Of a stretch of 25,660 nucleotides of DNA, positions 1 through 10,149 are shown piece after piece. The first letter of the stretch is position 1. Every line of letters begins with the position of its first letter. A program made the translations under genes and the position numbers. This DNA comes from Condylostoma magnum (lineage: Eukaryota > Ciliophora > Heterotrichea > Heterotrichida > Condylostomatidae). The stretch lies in assembly GCA_920105805.1 (NCBI GenBank), contig CAKKTI010000288.1, positions 1 to 25,660 on the forward strand. The letters run 5' to 3'. Under the pieces are notes generated by a model. The model was not told the origin of the DNA. It did not search any database and saw only the letters and a program-made list of their open reading frames with translations.

Positions 1-620
<620 letters not shown>

Positions 621-744
621 TAAATTTAATTATTCCTTTCATTTATTAATTTATAGATATAGCATAATTAGAATATCAATTGTCTTGTAAATTCTTTTAA
701 AAAGTTTTATAATTATTCAGAAGTTGTCTATTTCAAAGATTGTT

Positions 745-1660
745 AAAAATAATGTTATAGATTCCTTATCATAATTCCTAGGTGGCACAAGCAGAGATAT
801 CTTCTTTAGGTATGATTGAAGAGATATATAAGGATTTAACGAAATACTTACCACTCAAACTTTTTTCGCTTTTACCATATTAATTTTTGAAGAAGATACT
901 TTTGTTTATGATTAGATTTATGACTTAAACATATGAATAGATAACAATTAACAGGATTATAAGCATAAAGCACATAATTAGAAAATAGATGAAATAATTA
1001 TTCAATAAAAACTCTAATGTACGAAGTAATCAATAGTATCTTCATTTTTAGAAGAGGTGACAGAAACTGAAAAGATAGTATTTTCTGCATTGCAAGTGAT
1101 ATAACCAGGCCAAACTGAATAGATATTAAAACATTGTATATAACCCTTGCAAATAGTTGTAGTAGTAAGCTCACTCCAAGGACTCAAGCAGCAGAGTTGT
1201 TACCAGTAAAGCTTGTGTAAGAAGTGAATTAAGTATTATAATTTAATCCTATTAAAAGTTGATTATGAGTGCAAATCAAGAACTTCCAGATATGATACAA
1301 GGGCTATAGGAGGAATAATAATATTGAAATTTGGAATCTAAAAGGTCCATCTAAAACTAAACAATATAAAATTAATATTTTGATAAAGATATTTAGTAAT
1401 AATTAATTTGCTGTAAGTGAAAGTATAGATATAAGAAGTTAGAATTTACAAAATCCGTCTTACAACATAGAGAAACTTTATAATTATTTTCCATTCATAT
1501 ATCTAATAATAATTAGCTAGTTGCAAGTGGATAATAATGCTATTAAGCTTTAATATTTACTAGATTAATCCAAAACTAATCAATAAAATATCATAGCAAG
1601 AAATAGGTTTGTTATGGAGAAGGTAACACATCTCAAAGGAAAATAATTATAAATTTGCTT
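745..1660 (+). pseudogene. Decayed plus-strand WD40-type gene
   Basis: The plus strand reads as protein-like sequence with balanced charged residues from about 745 (for example the stretch MIEEIYKDLTKYLPLKLF at 812). The readable frame shifts near 1040, and three degenerate WD-like units follow at roughly 43-codon spacing. Their hallmarks are NNNIEIWNL near 1315, SNNQFAVSES then NLQNP near 1400-1460, and a fragment readable as LVASG in one frame and DNNAIKL in the next near 1515-1545. The need to change frame and the erosion of the W-D and G-H positions suggest a pseudogene rather than a gene with introns. This is inferred from repeat pattern only. The two flanks may not belong to one former gene. 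Confidence 0.4.
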
Positions 1661-1749
1661 TATCGAGACTCTATTTCAGTAATTTTTTATTGCTTTAATT
1701 GTCTAATATTAGTTCTATAATTTGTTTGAACTATCAATTTCTATATATA

Positions 1750-2650
1750 ATAAATTATTCAAAGATGTGCTTTCAAGTTGGAACTGAGATATAATTTGAT
1801 TGTTATTGGGATTTAATATACCTCCAGGTTTTATCTGAAGTTATACTCGCTATAATATTACTTTCAAGGCTTACACATCATACTATATAACAATGTTTTC
1901 CAAATTATCTATTATTGGTCGAATTTAATAAGTCTCAAAGCCTCATAGTCGTATCTGACTTCCGCTTACTGCAAGAGGTTCTTCAATACGCAATATTATA
2001 GTAAAGGGATAAATCTGTATAGCTTATTATTCATATTATTTTATCTTTTCAGTAGTTGGGAGTATTTTTATAGTTTATTTTTTGTATTAAAGAGAATTTT
2101 TGAGTGTGAGCATATTTTATAGTTTTAAATAAATTTTTTACATGTTAAAACTATATAGAGAAATATGAAAAATAAACGTAGGAGCTATTCAATCTGCATT
2201 ATTAGGGAAGTAGGTTTAATACTTTTATAAGGGTGGTAATTTTTATTCTATGCATACTTTCAATTTTTATTATATAATCATTATTAGGAATAACTAATCA
2301 TATATTGTAACATTTTAATAAAATCTTATGAATGAATTTCAAATCCTTTTATTACTGCGATTCTATTGTAATCTTAGCCCATTATCTTATTATTATTAAA
2401 TTCTTTCTAAACAGATTTTTTTCAACTGGCTACAATTGTATAATTTCTAAATGGTTTACTTTGTGTATAATTGAACTAATATCGTATTTCAAATTATTTC
2501 CTCTCATACAATCACTAAGCTTACCCTGAATTCCTAAACGTGATTATTTATTTTTTGAGATTTATACAAGATATAAACCTTGTAATGTATTATCTTTATA
2601 TAAGAATAATTGGAAATATTTTATTATCGACAATTTATATAAGTAATAAA
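1750..2650 (-). pseudogene. Decayed third copy of the minus-strand NPNNN-type WD40 gene family
   Basis: On the minus strand, near 2000-1890, one frame reads TMRLWDLLNSTNNRQFGKH followed by CVSLESNIIASITSDK. This matches the blade consensus of the two intact neighbours (TVRLWDLSNPNNNREIGKH, then VCIEGNxVxSGSxDKT). A second blade remnant (LNPNNNQIIS) follows about 1830-1800 in another frame, and the residue run just before the first blade (EEPLAVSGSQ) is also out of frame with it, so there are at least two frame breaks. Upstream, 2040-2650 reads on the minus strand as a charged, protein-like stretch of about the length of the N-terminal region of the intact paralogues. Only about two of seven blades remain. 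TGA stands at the WD Trp, as in the intact genes. Confidence 0.5.
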
Positions 2651-2707
2651 CAAACTAAAGAATTATATTAGAAGTAATCACTTTGATTAACTTCTTGAGA
2701 ATAATTA

Positions 2708-4030
2708 CTAATCTAAGCTCCAGTACATTATTAATTTAGACTTCTCTATACCATTGGCTAGCCCACATAATACGATAGAATTCTTTAAAGCAATAGATAG
2801 TATTTAATTTTAAGACATGAATAGGACTTAATTATTATTTGGATTCAACAAATCTCAAAATTTTACAGTTCTATCACTGCCTCCACTTACTACTTTACTA
2901 CCTTCAATGCATACACTTGTCACTGTGCTATTATGCTATCCAATTATTCTGTTATTATTTGGATTTGATAAATCCCAAAGTCGCACAGTTGAATCCTCAC
3001 TACCACTAATCACTATATTATCCTGAATACATACGCTCCATACCCAACCATAATGCTTTCCAATCTCTCTATTATTATTTGGATTTGATAAGTCCCAAAG
3101 TAGCACATCTCTCTTCAAACTGCTCCCGGTAATAACAATATTATTCTAAAGGCATGCACCTAGTACTGAACTAGCAATATTTTAGATAGTTTTATTGTTA
3201 TTAGGATTCAACAAGTCTCAAATTCGAAGAGTTTTGTCATAGCTGCTGCTTATCACCATGTTACCTTCAATGCTTACACTTGTTACTGTACTATCATGCT
3301 TTCCAATATTTCTATTGTTGCTTTGATAAAATAAGTCTCATAATTACACAGTTTTATCTATACCTCCACTTATTACTGTATTACCTTCTATGCATACACT
3401 TTTTACTTCATGACTATGTCTTCCAATCTCTCTATTATTGTTTGGATTCGATAAGTCCCATAGTTATACAGTAAAATCTTTGCCTCCACTTATAACTATA
3501 TTACCTTCGATGCATAGTTCACATATTCCTTCTAAATGCTCTCCCAATTATGTTGGCTGCTTTGGAGCAGCTAGAACAACTTCTTTAGCTTGTTTTAACA
3601 CACAGTTGATTTTCCTCTGATGCCACAGTAGTTTTAAGGGACTTTGAGTTTATTCTTATTTATCAGTAAATAGGTTTTTGATTTACTAGGAAATTTCGTC
3701 TTCTTTTATAATTTCATTTTAAGACTCATCTATTATTCTTTTAGTGTGAAACCACATAAGTTGATTTAGCATCTCCAGACAATCTGAACTTTAAGCAATT
3801 CCTGCCCTGAATAACTTCTTAAAGTATTATAGGACCTTCTATAGAATTATAGCGAAGCACGTCGTATAATTCCACTCTTTTAATGCTATAACAAGGGAAA
3901 GATAGCCATATTTAAAAGAAGCTACTGATTGCTGAATTTTAAAGTGATCTTTTGGAGCAGTTGAGAGTCTTGTTATCAGCTCCTTTTAAAGATAGCTTAT
4001 AAGTAATGCATTTTATGGTTGCAGATTCAT
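2708..4030 (-). CDS. Seven-blade WD40 propeller protein A (NPNNN family)
   Basis: A 440-residue protein runs from ATG at 4030 (context AAAAATGAATCTG, shared with paralogue B) to TAG at 2710-2708, followed by an in-frame TAA. Residues 1 to about 165 form a helical, non-repeat region with no family I recognise. Seven blades of about 40 residues follow, each with the pattern VCIEGNxVxSGSxDxTVxLWDLSNPNNNRxIGxH; the last blade is degenerate and ends MYWSLD. Several blades use TGA for the structural Trp of the WD dipeptide, for example KFWDLL and RIWDLL, while others use TGG. WD40 propellers are protein-protein scaffolds; partner and pathway are unknown. The gene is paralogous along its whole length to the neighbour at 4485-5750, and the PKQPTQLG motif before blade 1 is shared. 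Blade 4 carries a 3-bp insertion. Confidence 0.9.
2820..3540 (-). repeat. WD-blade tandem repeat of gene A, about 120-bp period
   Basis: The block encoding NPNNN (seen on the plus strand as attatttgga and variants) recurs near 2841, 2961, 3081, 3204, 3324 and 3443. The period is 120 bp, with one 123-bp unit. Similarity between units is visible at nucleotide level, not only in the protein, which suggests unequal exchange or conversion among blades. Confidence 0.85.
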
Positions 4031-4484
4031 TTTTATTAACCAAAACTAAAAATGAAATTTATAACAAGTTTAATAAATAGTAAGTCTTAATAGCATTACA
4101 AAACATATCAATTTTAGGTTAGCAACCATCATAATTTGTGTTAATCTTAATTTTACAATAATTATCTCATATTTGATGCAAAATTCATATTATTATGTAA
4201 AATTGAACATAAATCAAAATACTTAATTTATTAAAAGAGTTTATTATTTCAGCATTTATTTAGTTTGATAATATATACCAAATGCGCTTAAAGCTATAAA
4301 GGGTTATTTTATTTTAGGCCTTTAATAATTTACTTAATGCAAAAAATTTAAGAAGGGATTTTAATAATGCACATAATTAAGAGTTTATTTAGGCAGACTG
4401 CATGATTCTTTTAAAATAATTATGAACAAAGCGCTTCAAATATCTTGTACTAAAACAAATAAAATGACTATGTAAGCAATATTA
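4031..4484. other. AT-rich spacer between WD40 genes A and B
   Basis: This 454-bp stretch lies upstream of gene A and downstream of gene B, both minus strand. I read both strands and saw no conserved motif or convincing protein-like frame. It presumably holds the promoter of gene A. It is long for this window, where most spacers are under 20 bp, so it may include decayed sequence. Confidence 0.5.
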
Positions 4485-5750
4485 TTAATCTAAACTCCAG
4501 TACATTATGCTTTTACAGTTATTTATTCCATTACCTTCTGCAAATAATACAGTACCATTCTTTAGAGTTACAGATAAAATTACATTTTAAGATTCGAATA
4601 AAACTCTATTGTTATTTGGATTTGATAAATCTCAAAGTTATAAAGTCTTATCTTCACTACCACTAATTACCTAATTACCTTCAATGTATACACTATATAC
4701 TGTAGTTTTATGTTTTCCAATTATTCTATTATTATTTGGATTCGATAAGTTCCAGAGTCGCACAGTTTTATCACAACCCCCGCTAATTACTGTATCATAC
4801 TTAAAACATACACATTTTACAATACCTTCATGTCTTCCAATCTCTTTATTGTTATATGGATTTTATAAGTCTCACAGTCGTATAGTTCTATCAAAACTAC
4901 CACTAATCACTATATTCCCTTCCATATATACACAGTATACTCAATTACTATGTCTTCCAATCTCTCTATTGTTATATGGATTTGTCAAATCTCAAAGTTA
5001 TACAGTATTATCATCACTTCCGCTTACTACAGTATTACCTTCAATACATACCCCGAATACTCAACCATCGTGTCTTCCAATCTCTCTATTGTTGTATGGA
5101 TTTGATAAGTCCCAGAATCGTACAGTGCTATCACCACTTCCACTTACTACTTTGCTACCTTCGATGCATACACTTAGTACCGTTCCATCATGTATTCCAA
5201 GTACTCTATTGTCATTTGGATTATTTAAGTTCCAAAGTCGCACTGTTTTGTCCTAACTTCCGCTAATAACAATGCTACCTTCAATACATAATCCATATAT
5301 TCCTTTTAAATGCTGTCCTAATTATGTTGGCTGCTTTGGAATTGGAACAATTTATTTAGCTTATTCGCATATTAAGTTAGTTTTATATGAAAGCAATCTT
5401 ATACAATCCTTGAGGTATTATTTTCCTTGATGATTATCAATGTATTGCACTAATGCTTTGTATTATTTAATTTCCCTTGTAATATATCCATGATTTTATT
5501 AGGCGATGTAGCGTCTCTAGTAAACCTATGTTTTAGACATTCTTATTAAGCTTTTTAAATAGCTAAACACTTTTAATATAATTTGAGCACCGGATTCCTT
5601 TTACTTAACCAACTTTATGCTGAGATGTTTCAATGGAAAGTGAATTATTCATTGTTTAAGCTTATGTTAACCCTTTAATAATATTTTGAGAAGCTTTTCC
5701 TTATATTAAAGAGAGGTTGCAACGGGTATGCTCTCTTACTATAGATTCAT
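4485..5750 (-). CDS. Seven-blade WD40 propeller protein B (NPNNN family)
   Basis: A 421-residue protein runs from ATG at 5750 to TAA at 4487-4485, followed in frame by a second TAA. It has the same architecture as gene A: about 145 residues of helical N-terminal region, the motif PKQPTQLGQHLKG, then seven blades ending in MYWSLD. Blade hallmarks include VRLWNLNNPNDNR, VRFWDLSNPYNNR and IRLWDLQNPYNNK. TGA encodes the WD Trp in three blades and also Trp in the loops HDGWVF and HSNWVY, while TAA and TAG encode Gln in VQLWDL and ISGSQDKT. The N-terminal regions of A and B have diverged far more than the blades, which points to concerted evolution of the repeat block. It is likely a scaffold protein; specific function unknown. 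Confidence 0.9.
4600..5310 (-). repeat. WD-blade tandem repeat of gene B, exact 120-bp period
   Basis: The sequence tctatt-gtt-atttgga and close variants ends at 4620, 4740, 4860, 4980, 5100 and 5220. That is six units at exactly 120-bp spacing with no indels. Units 3 to 5 share the NPYNN variant, which groups them as the most recently related. Confidence 0.9.
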
Positions 5751-5843
5751 TTTTATTGAACTGCATGAAAAAGAATCGATATAATAAGAAGGTTAACTGT
5801 TTATAAAAGTATCAAGCATTCTATAATATTTATAATAACGATT

Positions 5844-6419
5844 ATGCTTTATACAAAACTTGTTCTATCTATTATTAATACTACAAATAATTCAAATATG
5901 TATTAATTCTATAAGTAATTGATAAAGGAAATTTGATGAATAGACAGCTTAGAATAAGATAATCAATGTATTTTTTGATATGAATGGGATTTTGTAATAA
6001 TAAGAGATATGTAAAAGCTAGTAAAAATATCTTAAAATCATCTATGCTATTGAAATAGATTTAGAAATGAATAATTGAGATATAGACATTTGATATCTCA
6101 TTATAATCTAACAAAATTAGCTTATAGAAGTAAATAATAATCGTTTAACAATGAATATAAAGAAAGTTTATAAAATTTAATATATATATCATCAGAGCAA
6201 TTACTTGATTAACGAAAAGTACGATCAATATGTACTATAAATGCTTTTAGGAATGGTAAAGGTTTACTTTATATTGGCCAATCCACTATAATTATCTATG
6301 GTTAGAATGAATATTGTAATTGATATATTATTTCCTATAGTCGCTGCATATTAATATAGTACTTACTACCCTACCAGCAATAAGCCTATTATAATACTCT
6401 ATAACAAATAACACTCTAA
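5844..6419 (+). CDS. Hypothetical protein, about 191 aa
   Basis: I do not recognise this protein. The plus frame from ATG at 5844 gives a sequence with a normal share of Asp, Glu, Lys and Trp, for example LEQDNQCIFWYEWDFVIIRD and QRKVRSICTINAFRNGKG. The antisense frame is hydrophobic and poor in acidic residues, so I favour the plus strand. A segment near residues 130-160 (GLLYIGQSTIIIYG, then NWYIISYSR) has the strand pattern seen in PH/GRAM/pICln-like folds; this is only a resemblance. The end is uncertain. TAA at 6402-6404 and 6417-6419 are the last candidates before the convergent coiled-coil gene, which stops at 6480; I give the latter. It starts 93 bp from the divergent WD40 gene B. Confidence 0.45.
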
Positions 6420-6479
6420 TATCCTTTTCTCCTACTAATATCTTTTAGAAACCATATCAATATAAAATGTAAAAATCTA

Positions 6480-7205
6480 TTAAGCATACTTAGATAAAAT
6501 ATCGCTAGCTTTACCTTCAATACTAGCTAGCTGATCCTTCTGTTGTGCCAAATCATCCTCTTATTTCTTTCTTAATTCTGCAGCTTATCTCTTAGCTTCC
6601 TCTTAAGCTAATCTGTGTTACTCCATTGTCTTTTCCCTTAGATTATATGCAACAGAATCATCTGCTTCTTCAGAAATCATTGGAGAATCGGGTCTTGGCG
6701 GTTCAGGTGAATATCTAGCCTCATCATCACTATCCTCCACAAAATTATCAATAACCTTCCCTTAAAACTTCTCCTCCTCTTTCTTCTTCTCTTCCTTTTC
6801 AATTGGATCTGATTCAGTGAATGCTACAATAGGCTATGGTTCCTGAATTTTACTTTCCACCTCCTATTTCACCTCTTCTTACTTATTTTCCTCCTTAACT
6901 TATTCTACCTTTTCAGGCAGTTTTTCAACAGGCTTTTTAGTTGTCTCTTTATTCTCTTCTTTTTTCACCTGCGGAGCAGGTGGTGGATTCTTCTACTAAG
7001 GCCTGGGCCTCTATTAACCTCTATTAGTACTCCTCGGTGGCATTCCAGCTTACTTTAGTATCTAAGTAAACGCTTCTAGTACATCCTACGGCAATTTATT
7101 TTTCGTATCTTATTAAAACTTACCTTGAGGCAATGGTTTAGACACTCTTTTATTCTATACTTAAGCAGGCTGAGCCTGCTGATTAACACTACTTCCTCCT
7201 CCCAT
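6480..7205 (-). CDS. Acidic, Glu/Lys-rich coiled-coil protein, unknown function
   Basis: The protein has 241 residues from ATG at 7205 to TAA at 6482-6480, followed in frame by TAG. It opens with a Gly/Gln-rich stretch (MGGGSSVNQQAQPAQ), then a short ordered-looking segment (LPQDVLEAFTQILKQAGMPP, about residues 39-58), then a Pro-rich stretch, a long disordered Glu/Lys region, an acidic patch FVEDSDDEARYSPEPP, and a C-terminal heptad coiled coil with Arg, Lys, Glu and Gln (about residues 195-240, ending SIEGKASDILSKYA). I do not recognise the family. The frame stays protein-like for about 30 codons upstream of this ATG (LFEIVRLEKLVKN) without another ATG, so the true start may differ. It is divergent from the heat shock factor, with 111 bp between starts. 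Confidence 0.75.
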
Positions 7206-7316
7206 GTTTTTTACTAATTTCTCTAACCTAACGATTTCAAATAACTCTTAATTGTCCTTTTTCTATCACTTTTTATCTTCCTACTGTTTTCCACGTCAAT
7301 TGATATTATTAAATAA
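7206..7316. promoter_or_regulatory. Shared upstream region of the coiled-coil gene and HSF
   Basis: These 111 bp separate two divergent start codons (7205 minus, 7317 plus) and must carry or overlap both promoters. HSF is preceded by an A/T run, TATTATTAAATAAATG. I saw no clear inverted nGAAn array that would mark a heat shock element. Part of the region also reads as an upstream extension of the coiled-coil protein, so it may be partly coding. Confidence 0.45.
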
Positions 7317-8120
7317 ATGCCTAAAACAAGATCTAGTGCTAATATTCCGGCTACGTTCTTATAAAAAACCTACAGTATATTATAAGATTCCTCGTTAGAT
7401 GAAATAGTGTCTTGGTCAGACGACGGGTGCAGCTTTGTTATTAAAAACCCGACTGAATTTACAGAGACTGTCCTTCCTAGATACTTTAAGCATAATAATC
7501 TCGCAAGCTTTGTAAGACAGTTAAATATGTACGATTTCCATAAATGCAGAGGCAATACTAATGATCATGTTTTTAAGCATCCTATGTTTCTTAGGGACAG
7601 GCCAGATTTACTTACTGAAATTCATAGGAAAACTTCTGAAAATAATTGGCAGATATTGCCTAAAAACTAAATCACACGTTCTGAACTAGCCCCGCTGCTA
7701 TAGAGACTGTATTAACAGCATAAAAGATCACAGTCATCAGAAAATGAAATAAAGAAATTAGAAGGAAGAGTGTCTGATCTTACTGATTAAAATAAAGCAT
7801 TAGTGTCGTAATTATGGAACGCTGAAAATAGGATTAAGAAGATTGAAAGAGCCTTAATGCTGCTTGCTTCGTATATGTAGGGGAATAATAGAATGTTTGA
7901 TTTGGAAAGTGATGACCGTTTGAATTCAAACTTATTGCAAATTGCAGGGCCTGATTAATTGCCAATGAAACATGAGAGGGATGAGTGGAGTAATCCTGAT
8001 TTTGAGTATTTTGATAGTCTTATTGATGAGCCTATTATTAATGAAATACCTTTAGCTGATAATCAAGAAATTGATAGAGCTATGTCAGATGATGAAAGTT
8101 TGGATCTATTGTTTAGATAA
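7317..8120 (+). CDS. HSF: Heat shock transcription factor (HSF)
   Basis: The protein has 267 residues from ATG at 7317 to TAA at 8118-8120. Residues about 12-105 form the HSF winged-helix DNA-binding domain: TFLQKTYSIL, then SWSDDGCSFVIKNPTEF, VLPRYFKHNNLASFVRQLNM, YDFHKCRG and the wing-end FKHPMFLRDRPDLL. The recognition-helix core SFVRQLNMY is intact. A hydrophobic heptad segment follows (about 120-180, NEIKKLEGRVSDLTDQNKAL), the usual trimerisation domain. The tail is short and acidic (MSDDESLDLLFR), a plausible activation segment. HSFs bind inverted nGAAn repeats as trimers in the nucleus and activate chaperone genes. The stop is set by the end of the acidic tail and by the convergent neighbour, whose own TAA lies only 4 bp away. 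Confidence 0.95.
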
Positions 8121-8124
8121 TTAA

Positions 8125-9435
8125 TTATATATTATTAAGATCTGTTAGTTCTATGTTCTGCTCTTCGTCGTATATTGTCTTGTTTTATGATTATATTCTA
8201 ATGTTGTCCAGGAGGTAGCTTGTTGGGGATATTCTCCAGATATATAAGAATATTATGTTAAATGGTACTAAGATTAATTATTATCCTTGTTGAATTGTTC
8301 AAAATAAGGTTCAGTAGGTAGAAATGTCCTGGAATATGATAATATAGTAATAGTAAGTTGTGTAAACTAGTCCTATTATTAGAAATAAACAGAATAATAA
8401 TAAGGTTTATGAGAAAGCCTTATATTACTGTATATTCTGCTCCTGTTTACTTGTTTATAATTACTTACAGAGATTGTAAATGATTGCTGCTTCCATTAGT
8501 ATATTTAGTACTTGTTGCAGTGAAATGATCATTACTAGAATTGATATAATTTATGAATTGTTTTCCAATTATTTTATGAGAAATTAAACGAAGTCTAAAA
8601 GGCAAATCATTAGGATTAATGTTATGATTGTTAAAACTTCTTATAAGTTTGCTTAATTTTGTATTCCTCAGCCTAAAGATATGGAACTTATAATAAATTT
8701 TAGGAAAAAATCTCCTATACTTTAAATTGCTCAGGCTAATAATTAAAGTATAAAGTAGTTGTGCTTATACTAGTTTTACACCTCAAAGTAAATGCAAAAC
8801 ATTGTAAAGGATATAATCTGGCAGCAAATATACATTGTAAACAGATATCTTTAGATAAATAAAGATTTCTTGTAGTATAATATCAGTATAATTCATACTA
8901 TTAAAACAACTAGATATAAGATTATTAAAATTTTGTACATCTAATTATAATTTACCATATAACATACATAAAATTATCCAGATATTTGGCCAAAGGGATT
9001 CTGAAATTCATATTCAAAATCTACTTATATTTGTTTGTTTATACAATTAATTAAAACTGTAGTAAAGAAATCAGTTTGTTTTATATCTTACTTGAAGCTT
9101 ATCTGATGCTGGTCAGTTGTATTGAATTTAATCATATTTTATTCGTAGTATAGATCAAAGCATCACTTTTCATTGTTTTATATATGCATTCAGTCTAACC
9201 AATTTTTCTGTTTTATTATTAGGAAATATAAGTAGCCTTTAGTTGTTTTATTTTATGGTTTAATATTAGAGATCTGAACATTAAAGGAGATCTGAGGATT
9301 ATATGCTCCTTTTATTTCTTCTTAGGAAAATATACCATCTCTTCCTATATATAAAATATCTCTTGGGCTCATTTTCTACTAATCACTTAAAAGGAAAGCT
9401 TTACTAAGAATCAATAATATTTAGATTTATCACAT
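8125..9435 (-). CDS. GPR107/GPR108-like (LUSTR/GOST family) seven-transmembrane protein
   Basis: The protein has 436 residues from ATG at 9435 to TAA at 8127-8125. The second codon is TGA (Trp), giving MWQIQILLILSKAFLLS, a likely signal peptide. A luminal beta-rich domain follows (about 20-165; DILYIGRDGIFSQEEIKG, NKTTKGYLYFLII). Seven hydrophobic helices start near residue 175 (YKILIILYLVVLIVWIILIL), and the family-like stretch SISLGWGIQ follows TM4. The tail is acidic and hydrophilic. GPR107/GPR108/TMEM87 proteins cycle through the Golgi and act in membrane traffic; a ligand is not settled. The antisense plus frame is also open but almost lacks Gly, Ala, Asp and Glu, so it is a shadow. The family call rests on topology and scattered motifs. 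Confidence 0.75.
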
Positions 9436-9649
9436 ATTTTATTTATAGATTAATGATGGACTGAATCTCTTTCATTATAGTTTCTACAATATATAGATTC
9501 AACTACATATAAGATGTTTAAAGTTTAATAGATATATTCCACTTAAACTGTTTAATTTAGTTTCTCATACATAATAATAAAAACTTAACAAATTTTCACA
9601 TCAACACAAATAAAATACAGGATTTCAATATATCATTATACTGATTAAT
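9436..9649. other. Spacer upstream of the GPR107-like gene
   Basis: These 214 bp separate two minus-strand genes. I saw no conserved motif. It probably holds the promoter of the GPR107-like gene. The frame upstream of its ATG stays open but contains no further in-frame ATG that gives a better signal peptide. Confidence 0.4.
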
Positions 9650-10141
9650 CTAACTATCATCTTCCGATTCTTCCTCACTAGATCCATGAATCAAAACATT
9701 TCCATGATAATCTGTAATTGCAAAGCAAATAGAAGCCTCATGTCCTCACCTGGCACATCTTTCACAGCCAATCAACTCCTTAGTACTTTAAGGTTCTTAT
9801 GATTCCTACTAGACACACTAATACTATAAATACTTCTCAATAAAAAAATTATCTTGTTATGTAAGTTCAACATAGTTGAAAATATGCCCCCTAACCTTTT
9901 AAATGCCCTTCAATCTAACATATTCTATAAACTTTTACCACTCAAAATCACTGGCTTTATCCTCATCTGCAAAATAATACAGCTCTGGATCTTTTTCTAG
10001 CTTATGCAACATCAACAAGTTATCAACTTTCCCTTATATCATATCCTACAATCTTCAATCTAATTCCTCAGTTAAACAATGGCCAATTTATACACAATCT
10101 CCGGCTAGCTGCAGACAATAAGTAACCCATTTATCAGCCAT
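9650..10141 (-). CDS. Small CCHC zinc-knuckle protein
   Basis: The protein has 163 residues from ATG at 10141 to TAG at 9652-9650. The N-terminal 110 residues look helical (MADKWVTYCLQLAGDC, DNLLMLHKLEKDPELYYFAD). Near residue 130 there is a clear CX2CX4HX4C zinc knuckle, CERCARWGHEASIC, whose aromatic Trp is a TGA codon. The C-terminus is strongly acidic and Ser-rich (GSSEEESEDDS). Zinc knuckles commonly bind single-stranded nucleic acid or act as small protein docks. I do not recognise the full-length family. The start codon lies 8 bp from the divergent start of the TBC gene, so both promoters must sit inside the partner's coding sequence or in those 8 bases. Confidence 0.85.
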
Positions 10142-10149
10142 TTTAATCA

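Noticed and set aside
2332-2529. 65-codon standard-code ORF on the plus strand
   Set aside because: Its composition is hydrophobic and poor in acidic residues, and the minus strand over the same bases reads as a charged, protein-like stretch at the position of the N-terminal region of the WD40-C relic. It is an antisense shadow.
4684-5266. Plus-strand ORFs of 190 and 96 codons across the WD40-B gene
   Set aside because: These are antisense readings of the 120-bp blade repeat; the periodic Pro/Leu-rich peptide is a product of the repeat. The minus strand gives WD40 blades.
8192-9600. Long open plus-strand frame (MFCSSSYIVLFYDYI...)
   Set aside because: It has very few Gly, Ala, Asp or Glu and no motif. 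The opposite strand has a signal peptide, luminal domain and seven helices of the GPR107 type and ends 4 bp from HSF.
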